Below are positions 44,128 through 52,828 of a DNA stretch of 64,000 nt, in pieces. The DNA is from UBA3537 sp965658025 (GTDB lineage Bacteria; Bacteroidota; Bacteroidia; Flavobacteriales; Flavobacteriaceae): contig CBFHQL010000007.1 of the NCBI GenBank assembly GCA_965658025.1, positions 31,438-95,437 on the forward strand. Reading direction: 5' to 3'. The position numbers and the translations under genes are program-made. How positions within the stretch are numbered: position 1 is the first letter of the stretch; the number at the start of each line of letters is the position of its first letter. Under the pieces are notes generated by a model, which was given only the letters and a program-made list of their open reading frames with translations, had not been told where the DNA came from and searched no databases.

Positions 44128-44135
44128 TACTTTTG
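44128..44135 (+). promoter_or_regulatory. -7 promoter box of pdxH-ppx
   Basis: TACTTTTG matches TAnnTTTG, 14 nt before the pdxH ATG. Confidence 0.6.
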
Positions 44136-44149
44136 AAAAAAAAGAAGGC

Positions 44150-44797
44150 ATGAATAATGATTTGGGCAAATACAGAAAATCCTATGACAAAGGAACTTTG
44201 TTGGAAACGGATATAACAGATAATCCTATAGAATTGTTTCAGCGTTGGTTTTTTGAGGTTGATAAGCATTTCCCTCAAGATGAAACTAATGCCATGACCT
44301 TATCAACATTGGGTACAGATGGGTTTCCTAAAGGCCGTGTTGTTCTTTTGAAGAAATATACACATGAAGGGTTTATATTTTATACCAATTACTCAAGTGA
44401 AAAAGGAAAATCCATTATTGCTCATCCAGAGGTGTGTTTGTCTTTTCATTGGGCAGGCGCAGAGCGGCAAGTCATCATTAAGGGTAAAGCTGAAAAAATT
44501 GCCGATAACTTAAGCGATGGGTATTTTGAGTCTCGACCACGAGGCAGTCAATTAGGCGCTCATGCTTCACAGCAAAGCGCAGTGGTTCCCAACAGAGAAA
44601 CTTTGGAAAATCAACTTGTTGAATTAGAAAAAAAATTCGAAAATAAACCGATACCTCGTCCAGAATTTTGGGGTGGTTTTATCGTAAAGCCTATAGAAAT
44701 TGAATTCTGGCAAGGTCGTGCCAACAGATTACATGACCGTATTCGGTTCCAACTCCAAGAAGATTTCAATTGGAAAATAGAACGTTTATCTCCATAA
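44150..44797 (+). CDS. pdxH: pyridoxamine 5'-phosphate oxidase
   Basis: This 215-residue FMN enzyme makes pyridoxal 5'-phosphate. It shows AMTLSTLGTDGFPKGRVVLLK, FYTNYSSEKGK, the ASQQSAVVPNRE segment and the C-terminal EFWQGRANRLHDRI, all diagnostic of PdxH. Length is typical. It is followed after 2 nt by the Ppx/GppA gene. Confidence 0.95.
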   Translation: MNNDLGKYRKSYDKGTLLETDITDNPIELFQRWFFEVDKHFPQDETNAMTLSTLGTDGFPKGRVVLLKKYTHEGFIFYTNYSSEKGKSIIAHPEVCLSFHWAGAERQVIIKGKAEKIADNLSDGYFESRPRGSQLGAHASQQSAVVPNRETLENQLVELEKKFENKPIPRPEFWGGFIVKPIEIEFWQGRANRLHDRIRFQLQEDFNWKIERLSP

Positions 44798-44799
44798 AA

Positions 44800-45708
44800 A
44801 TGCCTATAAATCTTAAAAAATATGCAGCCATTGATATTGGTTCAAATGCGGTACGTTTGTTTATTGCTGATGTAATTGAGCATGATGGCTCAACACAATT
44901 TAAAAAAAGTGAATTGGTTCGAGTTCCAATTCGTTTGGGCGTCGATGCATTTTTAAATCATGAAATTTCTGAAAAGAATATAAAACGTTTAATTGATGCC
45001 ATGAAAGCCTTTCGATTATTGATGAATGTCAATGGCGTTACTGTGTACAAAGCCTGTGCAACTTCAGCCATGCGTGAAGCTAATAATGCCAATACAGTAG
45101 TTCAATATGTTTTGGATGAAACAGAACTTCAAATAGATATCATTAATGGTCAAACAGAAGCTAAAATTATTGCAGCAACTGATTTGAATGAAATTTTACA
45201 TCCAAAAAAAACATATTTATATGTTGACGTAGGAGGGGGGAGTACAGAATTTTCAATATTGGAGGGCATGAACAAAGTTGTAAGTAAATCGTTTAAAATT
45301 GGAACGGTTCGACTTATAAACAATCAAGTTACTAAGGAAACTTGGGATACGTTAAAATTTTGGATAAAAAAGAATACAAAACCTTATAAAGAAGTTATAC
45401 TATTGGGGTCTGGAGGAAACATCAATAAGTTATTTAAAATGTCCAACAAAAAACCTTTAAGTATTTTAAAACTCTCATATTTAGAACAAAAACTACAAGA
45501 ATTTTCTGATTTATCATATGAAGAACGTATTTTGAAATTGGGATTAAAGCCAGATCGTGCAGATGTAATTTTACCAGCGACACACTTATTTTTGAAAGCG
45601 ATGAAATGGAGTAATGCACAAGCATTGCTCGTGCCAAAAATAGGTTTATCGGATGGCATTGTAAAATGTATTTATGCCAAAACTATTGAGGCACACGCCT
45701 TAAAATAG
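44800..45708 (+). CDS. Ppx/GppA-type phosphatase (exopolyphosphatase-like)
   Basis: This protein of about 302 residues has the actin-like fold motifs KYAAIDIGSNAVRLFIAD, TSAMREANNA and the phosphate loop LYVDVGGGSTEFSI. It consists only of the catalytic core, lacking the C-terminal HD-like domains of E. coli Ppx. It hydrolyses polyphosphate or pppGpp; which one cannot be told. The ATG at 44800 (2 nt after pdxH) is preferred to the TTG at 44770, which would overlap pdxH. Confidence 0.88.
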   Translation: MPINLKKYAAIDIGSNAVRLFIADVIEHDGSTQFKKSELVRVPIRLGVDAFLNHEISEKNIKRLIDAMKAFRLLMNVNGVTVYKACATSAMREANNANTVVQYVLDETELQIDIINGQTEAKIIAATDLNEILHPKKTYLYVDVGGGSTEFSILEGMNKVVSKSFKIGTVRLINNQVTKETWDTLKFWIKKNTKPYKEVILLGSGGNINKLFKMSNKKPLSILKLSYLEQKLQEFSDLSYEERILKLGLKPDRADVILPATHLFLKAMKWSNAQALLVPKIGLSDGIVKCIYAKTIEAHALK

Positions 45709-45710
45709 TA

Positions 45711-46292
45711 TTAGCCATGAATAGTTTCTGAAGTTCCCAAATTTTTCATGAGTTTTGCTTCAAATTCTAGTAATGAATTCCATTTTTCATCAACTTCTTC
45801 ACGTTCGCCATATTGGCGTGCAAATTTGAGAAACATGGTATAGTGGTGGGCTTCACTAATCATCAGTTTTTTGTAAAATTTAGCCAGTTTTTTATCGCTT
45901 AAATGCTCCGATAATAACCTGAAACGTTCGCAACTTCTGGCTTCTATCAATGCTGCATAAAGTAATCGATGCACCAATTGTGTAGTTCGACTACCGCCTT
46001 TTGGGAAAAATTTTAAAAGTTGAAGAACATATTCATCTTTGCGGTCGCGGCCTAATGTAAATCCATAATCCAAAATTAGGTCATGAACCATTTTAAAATG
46101 ACTCATTTCTTCTTCAACCAAAGCGGTCATTTCTTGAACGAGCGCTGTATATTCAGGAAAACTGACTATGAGCGAAATTGCTGTACTGGCGGCCTTTTGC
46201 TCACAAAAAGCATGATCCGTCAGAATCTCGTCAAGATTCATTTCTGCAATGTTTACCCATCGTGGATCAGTTGGTAATTTAAGCCCTAACAT
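45711..46292 (-). CDS. miaE: tRNA-(ms2io6A)-hydroxylase MiaE-like
   Basis: This 193-residue ferritin-like diiron protein shows the ligand helices DHAFCEQKAAS, EEMSHFKMVHD, EARSCERFRLL and MISEAHHYTMFLKF (ExxH pairs). MiaE hydroxylates the ms2i6A37 side chain of tRNA using O2. It starts 2 nt after dnaX, so the two are co-transcribed, and lies 2 nt from the convergent ppx stop. Confidence 0.9.
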   Translation of the reverse strand: MLGLKLPTDPRWVNIAEMNLDEILTDHAFCEQKAASTAISLIVSFPEYTALVQEMTALVEEEMSHFKMVHDLILDYGFTLGRDRKDEYVLQLLKFFPKGGSRTTQLVHRLLYAALIEARSCERFRLLSEHLSDKKLAKFYKKLMISEAHHYTMFLKFARQYGEREEVDEKWNSLLEFEAKLMKNLGTSETIHG

Positions 46293-46294
46293 GA

Positions 46295-48001
46295 TTATAA
46301 ATCTAAATTAAATGTTTGTTTTAAGGTTTCTAGTGCTTGATTTTTTTCTAATAATTTGGCAAACTTGTCCTCTGCAGTGTATGCATATTTTTTTTCCATG
46401 GTTTCATTCACCGATATTTCCAGACGAATTTCAAAATTATTCAAAGATTTTCGCAAAAACTGAAGTAAATCAAATTGTTGGCGTTCAACTTCAATTTTGT
46501 TGGTTGAGTTTGGAAATTCAAGCTGAATAATGTGCTCATCTTTAAGCTTTGGGGTGTCAATTTTTAGGATGGCAGCTAAATTGTATTTTCCTTTGTTTTC
46601 TAATTTTTCTACAAAAGCATTCCAAAATTCAAGCAGTTGTTCTTCAGAAAATGAATCAGATGGTAAATCTTCTTCTTTAACTTCAACTTCCATTTGCTTG
46701 ATTTGATGCGCCTTTTTTTGTTGAATACTCTTAAGCGATAACCCCGAGGATTGTCTTTTAATACCAGTAAGAATAGGGGGTTCTACTTTTGGTGGAGTGT
46801 ACTTTGGTTCTGGTTCCTCAACGATGCTTGGTTGCGCTTCTTCTAAAGCTTTACTCTGCTCTTTTTTAACCTTAATTTCAGAAACATTGTTGCGCTTAAA
46901 ATACGCTGCAGGGATTATGAAGCCTCTAGTCTTTTTTTTTTCTCCATCAAAGTTGATAGAGGCAAGTTTCATAAGACAAAGTTCGACTAAAAGTCGTTGG
47001 TTTCTACTGGTTTTATACTTTAAATCACAGTCGTTGGCTAAAGCAATGGCCTCTTTTAAGAACAATGCTGTTGCTTTTTCAGCTTGCGTTTTGTAATCTT
47101 CTTTGGTATCGTCTCCAAGTTCTAAAAGTTCTAAAGTTTCGGGTGCTTTTGCAACATAAAGATCTCTAAAATGTGATGCTAAACCAGCAATAAAATGTTG
47201 GCCTTCAAATCCTTTGGAAAGAATTTGATTGAATTTTAGGAGTAGGGCAGGGATGTCGTTATTTAGAATAAGATCTGTTACTTGAAAGAACGTTTCATAA
47301 TCTAAAACATTAAGGTTTTCTGAAACCGCTTGGCGGGTAAGTTTTTTCCCTGAAAAGCTTACCACTCTATCAAAAATTGAAAGTGCATCACGCATAGCAC
47401 CATCAGCTTTTTGAGCAATGATGTGTAAAGCATCATCTTCGGCTTCAATCCCCTGCGCTTTGGCAATAATTTTCAAGTAATTTTTAGCATCAGTAACTGT
47501 AATACGCTTAAAATCAAAGATTTGACATCGTGAAAGTATGGTTGGAATAATTTTGTGCTTTTCTGTGGTAGCTAAGATAAAGATACAGTGCTTTGGCGGT
47601 TCTTCTAATGTTTTAAGAAAAGCATTAAATGCATTGGTAGAAAGCATATGCACTTCATCAATTATGTAAACCTTATAAGTCCCAATTTGAGGCGGAATAC
47701 GGACTTGATCGGTGAGATTTCTGATGTCATCAACGGAATTATTAGAAGCAGCATCAAGTTCAAAAATATTGAATGCAAAATCTTCATCTTCATCTACATT
47801 TCCAGCGCTATTGATCATTTTAGCAAGAATACGAGCGCAGGACGTTTTACCTACACCACGAGGGCCCGTAAAAAGCAATGCTTGAGCCAAATGGTTTTCT
47901 TTGATGGCATTTTCAAGAGTTGTGGTAATAGCTGATTGACCAACAACATCTTTAAATGTTTTTGGTCTGTATTTTAAGGCCGATACGACAAAATTTTCCA
48001 T
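46295..48001 (-). CDS. dnaX: DNA polymerase III subunit gamma/tau
   Basis: This clamp-loader ATPase of about 568 residues has N-terminal VSALKYRPKTFKDVVGQ, Walker A GPRGVGKTSCARIL, Walker B IIDEVHMLS and sensor LATTEKHKIIPTILSRCQ. The four-cysteine zinc module normally found between Walker A and FELDAASN is replaced by an acidic loop (NVDEDEDFAFN). The C-terminal third is a variable tau-like region. The ATG at 48001 is used rather than the longer frame from 48034; a promoter box ends 6 nt upstream. Confidence 0.95.
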   Translation of the reverse strand: MENFVVSALKYRPKTFKDVVGQSAITTTLENAIKENHLAQALLFTGPRGVGKTSCARILAKMINSAGNVDEDEDFAFNIFELDAASNNSVDDIRNLTDQVRIPPQIGTYKVYIIDEVHMLSTNAFNAFLKTLEEPPKHCIFILATTEKHKIIPTILSRCQIFDFKRITVTDAKNYLKIIAKAQGIEAEDDALHIIAQKADGAMRDALSIFDRVVSFSGKKLTRQAVSENLNVLDYETFFQVTDLILNNDIPALLLKFNQILSKGFEGQHFIAGLASHFRDLYVAKAPETLELLELGDDTKEDYKTQAEKATALFLKEAIALANDCDLKYKTSRNQRLLVELCLMKLASINFDGEKKKTRGFIIPAAYFKRNNVSEIKVKKEQSKALEEAQPSIVEEPEPKYTPPKVEPPILTGIKRQSSGLSLKSIQQKKAHQIKQMEVEVKEEDLPSDSFSEEQLLEFWNAFVEKLENKGKYNLAAILKIDTPKLKDEHIIQLEFPNSTNKIEVERQQFDLLQFLRKSLNNFEIRLEISVNETMEKKYAYTAEDKFAKLLEKNQALETLKQTFNLDL

Positions 48002-48007
48002 CACTAA

Positions 48008-48015
48008 CAAATTTA
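48008..48015 (-). promoter_or_regulatory. -7 promoter box of dnaX
   Basis: The minus strand reads TAAATTTG (TAnnTTTG). Its G is 7 nt from the A of the dnaX ATG, so the mRNA would have almost no leader. Confidence 0.55.
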
Positions 48016-48081
48016 AAAATTCGACAGGAAACACAAAGATGAAAGGGTGATAAAAAAACGACTACTTATTAACAATTTGTG

Positions 48082-48089
48082 TACTTTTG
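48082..48089 (+). promoter_or_regulatory. -7 promoter box of rnpB
   Basis: TACTTTTG matches TAnnTTTG and lies about 5 nt before the first paired base of the RNase P RNA, which calibrates the box-to-start distance in this genome. Confidence 0.65.
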
Positions 48090-48094
48090 CACGA

Positions 48095-48397
48095 AAGCAG
48101 ATCGCCTTATCGCTGTTCGCTTTTGCGAATGGAGGAAAGTCCGAACACCGCAGTGCAGCATAGTGGTTAACGGCCACCAACCGTGAGGTTAGGAATAGTG
48201 CAACAGAAAGAATGTACAGGTTAAGCTGTAGTGAAATCAGGTAAACTCTATGCGGTGCAATGCCATGTAAATCAGTGTTTGAGTGCGGCACGTGCGATGC
48301 TGAAGGGTAGGCAGCTAAAACTTGTTGGTAACAGCAAGTGTAGATAAATGATAGGGGCTCTTTTTGAGTACAGAATTCGGCTTACAGATCTGCTTTT
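48095..48397 (+). ncRNA. rnpB: RNase P RNA, bacterial class A
   Basis: The ends pair: AAGCAGATC (48095-48103) with GATCTGCTT (48388-48396). The universal core is present, with GAGGAAAGTCCGAAC at 48132-48146 and ACAGAATTCGGCTTAC at 48370-48385 forming P4. This is the catalytic RNA that trims 5' leaders from tRNA precursors. A T-run after the closing stem ends it and overlaps the stop of the convergent rsmD gene. Confidence 0.95.
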
Positions 48398-48398
48398 T

Positions 48399-48932
48399 TT
48401 ATTTAAAAAAACTAAAGCAATTCCCACCATACGTTTTTACTTCATCAAATTGTGTTAATTCTGATAAATTAGTATGTTTTGAATGCTCTATTATCAACAA
48501 ACCATCTGGTTTTAAGAGGTGTTTTTCAAAAACAAGTGTAACAATAGACTTAAAATTTTCTAATTCCATCGCATAAGGAGGGTCAGCAAAAATAATATCG
48601 AAAGATTGTGGAGTACGCTCCAAAAATGAAAAGACATCACTCTTGCGCACTTCAATGGGCATTTCAAATTCAGTAGCGGTTATTTCTATGAATTTTGTAC
48701 AACGAAACTCTTTATCGATGGCCAACACAGATGGTGTTCCTCTGGAACAAAACTCATAGGCAATATTTCCTGTTCCTGAGAATAGATCTAACACCGAAAG
48801 TTCCTGAAAATCAAAGCGATGTATGAGAATATTAAACAATGCCTCTTTTGCCATATCTGTCGTTGGACGGACAGGCAAGTTTTTTGGAATTTTAAGGCGT
48901 CTTCCTTTATGTATTCCAGAGATAATACGCAT
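48399..48932 (-). CDS. rsmD: 16S rRNA (guanine(966)-N2)-methyltransferase RsmD family
   Basis: This 177-residue SAM methyltransferase has MRIISGIHKGRRLKIPKN, the SAM motif VLDLFSGTGNIAYE and the catalytic DIIFADPPYAME. It methylates G966 in the 30S subunit. Its stop lies within the T-run of the rnpB terminator and its start shares 1 nt with the DUF3822 stop. Confidence 0.92.
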   Translation of the reverse strand: MRIISGIHKGRRLKIPKNLPVRPTTDMAKEALFNILIHRFDFQELSVLDLFSGTGNIAYEFCSRGTPSVLAIDKEFRCTKFIEITATEFEMPIEVRKSDVFSFLERTPQSFDIIFADPPYAMELENFKSIVTLVFEKHLLKPDGLLIIEHSKHTNLSELTQFDEVKTYGGNCFSFFK

Positions 48933-49759
48933 TAAAAGCTATTTAAAAGGGTGAAATTCTTAGTAGAATTATCTTGGCTATACCTCATTTTTTCCGGAGA
49001 TAACAAAGATACATTGCGTATGTATTTAAATACTATACTAAAGAGAGGATCATCCTCTTTTATTGTACCCATAAGTGTGCATTCGAAATGCTCTGGATTT
49101 AGCCCTAATTGTTCCGCGGTAAACAAAATATAATAGATAAAATCTTCTTTGGTTTGGTATTCAAATCGATTGTAGAGTAGAAGTTCTTTTTGTTGGGTTA
49201 CGACCAAATCAAAATAGGTTTCATTTACATTGATGAACATTGATTGATCGCTGCTGTTTTTTTGGATTTGTAGAATTCGGTCCAAAGCAATAGTAGTGCT
49301 ATGCTTGTATTCGAAGCTACCAAAACGCTCAAAAATGTAGTTATTAATGTTTACAAACGGAATATATACCACCATAATATCATCATTTTTTATGACATCG
49401 TAGGTGATAAAATCTGTTTTGAATATTTTGGTATTATATTTAAGATAATCTGAAAGATATTCCTCTTCAAAAACAGCAGAAGGCACCAAAGACATCATTT
49501 CATTGTCATGTATGACTGTAATTTTTGAAAATGAATGTTGGAGCATTTCATTGGTATTGAAGCTATGAGTTAACTGGTCCAACACCTCTTGTGGGGTGCC
49601 TTTTTTTTCAAAGGGGATATCAATCAAATCAATAACGATATCATTATCGCTATCCAATACCAAAAAAGAAAGTCCACTCAAGTTCACTTGAATGGACAAT
49701 GCTTTGCCTTTTTCAAGGTTGTTATTGTTCTTTTGAATAATTTTTTGGCCAGTTACCAT
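48932..49759 (-). CDS. DUF3822 family protein
   Basis: This 275-residue protein matches the bacteroidotal DUF3822 family that sits beside rsmD, with SIQVNLSGLSFLVLDSDNDIV near the start and an actin/ASKHA-like strand pattern (MFINVNETYFDLVVTQQKEL). The function is unknown. Its start overlaps the upstream membrane protein gene by 38 bp and its end overlaps rsmD by 1 bp, pointing to coupled translation. Confidence 0.8.
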   Translation of the reverse strand: MVTGQKIIQKNNNNLEKGKALSIQVNLSGLSFLVLDSDNDIVIDLIDIPFEKKGTPQEVLDQLTHSFNTNEMLQHSFSKITVIHDNEMMSLVPSAVFEEEYLSDYLKYNTKIFKTDFITYDVIKNDDIMVVYIPFVNINNYIFERFGSFEYKHSTTIALDRILQIQKNSSDQSMFINVNETYFDLVVTQQKELLLYNRFEYQTKEDFIYYILFTAEQLGLNPEHFECTLMGTIKEDDPLFSIVFKYIRNVSLLSPEKMRYSQDNSTKNFTLLNSF

Positions 49760-50453
49760 TTGTATTTACTTCTTCCATGGAGCCAACTTTTAGTGTTGGT
49801 CCGTTTACACCTTCAACAGAAACAACCTCTTTTTCTTTTTTGACAAGATTTTTATCTTGATCAAAAAGTAGAATATCTTTTTCTACTGAGGCCTCAAACA
49901 CAGGGATATTGATATTATTTTGATTAATTACACCCGTTTGAAGTTTGAATTTTTCTCCTTTTTTTCCAACTGGAACGTTCATCATTGTTTTGTAGCGAGG
50001 ATCTGCACCAAACAAGGAGTCCAGAACTGGAACATAGCCAAGCGTATCAATAATCACGATATCTTTGGTTGTATCAACACCATAACGACGTGTGAGAACT
50101 TTGTCGATAACAGTAGAATCACGACGCTGTGTAATGGTGAATTTTTCATTTTCAATAAAATTTACTAGTGAATCCCAATTGTTTTGGAATTGTCCAGTAA
50201 CAGTTTTATGCGCCAATTGGGCATCTCTGATATCTTTTAAATTTTCTATGACAACTTTGTAGCGCTTTTCTTTCAATTGATTGAATTGAATTTCGCCGTA
50301 AACAGACATAAAAGTGATGTATCCTAAGAAAATAATGACAGCCCAGAGGCCAATTAGAATTAAGGACTTAAATTTTTTTGGGATGTATTTGTCGATTGCC
50401 CAAACAATCAAAATAGTCAGTAGGATGACTGCAATAATTGAGATAATAACCAT
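49722..50453 (-). CDS. membrane-anchored protein of unknown function, upstream of DUF3822
   Basis: This 243-residue protein has two N-terminal transmembrane helices (about 2-20 and 31-50) and a soluble domain with YKVVIENLKDIRDAQLAHKT, reminiscent of pseudopilin-like helices, then a beta-rich part. It is conserved in Bacteroidota as far as I recall but has no name. It is the first gene of the operon with DUF3822 and rsmD and has a promoter box. Confidence 0.78.
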   Translation of the reverse strand: MVIISIIAVILLTILIVWAIDKYIPKKFKSLILIGLWAVIIFLGYITFMSVYGEIQFNQLKEKRYKVVIENLKDIRDAQLAHKTVTGQFQNNWDSLVNFIENEKFTITQRRDSTVIDKVLTRRYGVDTTKDIVIIDTLGYVPVLDSLFGADPRYKTMMNVPVGKKGEKFKLQTGVINQNNINIPVFEASVEKDILLFDQDKNLVKKEKEVVSVEGVNGPTLKVGSMEEVNTNGNWPKNYSKEQ

Positions 50454-50484
50454 GGTTTTGTTGTAAAATTAAATTCAGACCTCA

Positions 50485-50492
50485 CAAATCTA
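50485..50492 (-). promoter_or_regulatory. -7 promoter box of the membrane protein-DUF3822-rsmD operon
   Basis: The minus strand reads TAGATTTG (TAnnTTTG), 31 nt upstream of the ATG. Confidence 0.55.
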
Positions 50493-50538
50493 CAATTTTT
50501 TTTTGTTCATTAAAGTGAAAGCACGCAAAAATCATTCT

Positions 50539-50546
50539 TATATTTG
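50539..50546 (+). promoter_or_regulatory. -7 promoter box of the RecD-like helicase
   Basis: TATATTTG matches TAnnTTTG, 28 nt upstream of the ATG at 50575. Confidence 0.6.
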
Positions 50547-50574
50547 AACAAATAAATACCTCTACCCAATTTTT

Positions 50575-51999
50575 ATGACTGCATCAGAATTTTATAAACT
50601 CCTAAAATTGGGGTTTCCTTTTCAGCCAACGCTAAAACAAGATGCTGGTTTACAACAACTTGCGGCATTTATCATGTCGACCTCAAAACAGAATGTATTT
50701 TTATTAAAGGGCTATGCAGGAACTGGAAAAACAACAATAATTGGGACACTTGTAAAAAATATTTGGAAAGCCAAAAAAAGTGCCATTCTTCTAGCTCCAA
50801 CGGGTAGGGCTGCAAAAGTCATCACGGGCTATGCAGGTACACAGGCATTTACAATCCATAAAAAAATATACATGCCACGAACCGATAAAAGTGGTAAAAT
50901 TTCATTTGTACTTTCACCTAATAAACACAAAAACACCTTGTTTGTCGTTGATGAGGCTTCTATGATTTCGGATCATTCTAATCAAGGAGGGCTTTTTGGC
51001 AGTGGGGCATTACTTGACGATTTGATACAATTTGTGTATTCTGGCCATAATTGTAAACTCCTTTTGATGGGGGATACCGCACAATTACCTCCTGTTCAAT
51101 TGGATATTAGTCCAGCTTTGGATGCAACTAAACTTGAACTTAATTACAATAAAAATACACAAGAAATTGAACTCGATGAAGTGGTGCGTCAAGCCCAAGA
51201 TTCTGGTATTTTGTTTAATGCAACAATGCTTCGTGAATCGATTTCTAATCAATTTTTTGATCATTTCAGATTTAAAGTTGATGGATTTAAAGACATTATT
51301 CGACTCGATGATGGTCATGACATTCAAAACGCTTTGAATGAATCATACGCTGCTCAAGGTTCTGAAGATACAGTGCTCATTGTGCGTTCCAATAAGCGTG
51401 CAAACGCCTACAATCAACAGATAAGATCACGTATACTATTTAATGAGCATGAACTCACAGCAGGGGATTATTTGATGATTGTGCGCAACAACTATTTTTG
51501 GCTAAAACCATCAAGTGAGGCAGGGTTTATTGCTAATGGTGATATTATCGAGATTTTAGAATTATTTAGCATCAAGGAACTCTATGGGTTTAGATTTGCA
51601 GAGGTGAAAATTCGACTGGTAGACTATCCAAACATGAATCCTTTTGAAACCGTGTTAATGCTAGACACCATCAGTTTAGAAACACCATCACTTCCTTATG
51701 AAGAAGCTAATAATTTGTATCAAGAAGTCCTTAAAGACTATGCCAATGAGACCTCTGGTTACAAGAAATTTTTGGCTGTAAAAAAGAATAAATACCTTAA
51801 TGCACTTCAAGTTAAGTTTTCATATGCCATTACATGCCATAAGTCTCAGGGTGGACAATGGAATACTGTTTATGTCGAACAACCCTACTTGCCCAATGGC
51901 ATAGATATGGACTATTTACGTTGGTTATATACAGCACTCACAAGGGCAAAAAACACCCTTTATTTGATTGGTTTTAAAGATGATTTTTTTGAATCCTAA
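50575..51999 (+). CDS. RecD-like superfamily 1 DNA helicase
   Basis: This 474-residue ATPase has Walker A LLKGYAGTGKTTIIG, Walker B FVVDEASMIS, motif III LMGDTAQLPPVQ, and a C-terminal UvrD_C_2-type domain with AITCHKSQGGQW and YTALTRAKNTLYLIG. It resembles the short RecD2/Pif1-like 5'-3' helicases without partner subunits. A repair role is likely; the exact substrate is not known. Confidence 0.87.
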   Translation: MTASEFYKLLKLGFPFQPTLKQDAGLQQLAAFIMSTSKQNVFLLKGYAGTGKTTIIGTLVKNIWKAKKSAILLAPTGRAAKVITGYAGTQAFTIHKKIYMPRTDKSGKISFVLSPNKHKNTLFVVDEASMISDHSNQGGLFGSGALLDDLIQFVYSGHNCKLLLMGDTAQLPPVQLDISPALDATKLELNYNKNTQEIELDEVVRQAQDSGILFNATMLRESISNQFFDHFRFKVDGFKDIIRLDDGHDIQNALNESYAAQGSEDTVLIVRSNKRANAYNQQIRSRILFNEHELTAGDYLMIVRNNYFWLKPSSEAGFIANGDIIEILELFSIKELYGFRFAEVKIRLVDYPNMNPFETVLMLDTISLETPSLPYEEANNLYQEVLKDYANETSGYKKFLAVKKNKYLNALQVKFSYAITCHKSQGGQWNTVYVEQPYLPNGIDMDYLRWLYTALTRAKNTLYLIGFKDDFFES

Positions 52000-52068
52000 A
52001 CTATTAACGATTCTTTAAATATTTCTATCAAAAAAAACATTAATTTTACTTTTCATTATACATTGAGA

Positions 52069-52824
52069 ATGAAAATTATTGCAATGATTCCCGCACGTTA
52101 CGGTGCAAGTCGTTTTCCAGCAAAGCTCATGCAAGATCTAGGCGGTGAAACGGTTATTTATAGAACCTATCAAGCGACCCTCAATACAGGGCTTTTTGAT
52201 GCTGTTTATGTAGTAACAGATAGTCAAATTATTTTTGATGAAATCGAAAGTAACGGTGGTGCGGTAATTATGAGTACCAATACCCATGAATCTGGAAGTG
52301 ATAGAATTGCAGAGGCCGTTGCCTCAATTGATTGTGATGTGGTTGTGAATGTTCAAGGAGATGAACCCTTTACCGAACGTGAAAGCTTATCAAAACTACT
52401 TACTGTTTTTAGAGACGATACTGAAAAAGAAATTGACTTAGCGTCGCTTATGGTCAAAATCCATAGTCAGGAAGAAATCAACAAACCAAACTGCGTCAAA
52501 GTGATTACAGACATCAACAATTTTGCACTTTATTTTTCACGAAGTCCAATTCCTTTTCATAGAGATCAATCGGTAGCAGTAAACTATTACAAACACAAAG
52601 GTGTTTATGCCTTTCGTAAACATCCGTTGTTAGAATTTACTCGCTTATCTACTGAAAATCTTGAGGCCTCAGAAAAAATTGAATGTATTCGTTTTTTAGA
52701 GCATGGCAAAAAGATTAAAATGGTAGAAACTCATGTTGAAGGCATAGAAATAGATACTCCAGAAGACTTAGCTAAAGCACAAAAACTTTGGCTTTCAGAT
52801 TCTAATAAATCCCTCGAAAAATAA
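52069..52824 (+). CDS. kdsB: 3-deoxy-manno-octulosonate cytidylyltransferase
   Basis: This enzyme of about 251 residues activates Kdo, or here probably 8-amino-Kdo, as the CMP sugar. Motifs: MIPARYGASRFPAKLM, NVQGDEPF, SRSPIPFHRD and HVEGIEIDTPEDL. The ATG at 52069 is used instead of the TTG at 52063. TACTTTTC at 52047 is a near-match to the promoter consensus. It is followed after 4 nt by the KdnB-like gene; in Shewanella the KdsB of such clusters prefers the amino sugar. Confidence 0.95.
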   Translation: MKIIAMIPARYGASRFPAKLMQDLGGETVIYRTYQATLNTGLFDAVYVVTDSQIIFDEIESNGGAVIMSTNTHESGSDRIAEAVASIDCDVVVNVQGDEPFTERESLSKLLTVFRDDTEKEIDLASLMVKIHSQEEINKPNCVKVITDINNFALYFSRSPIPFHRDQSVAVNYYKHKGVYAFRKHPLLEFTRLSTENLEASEKIECIRFLEHGKKIKMVETHVEGIEIDTPEDLAKAQKLWLSDSNKSLEK

Positions 52825-52828
52825 GCAT

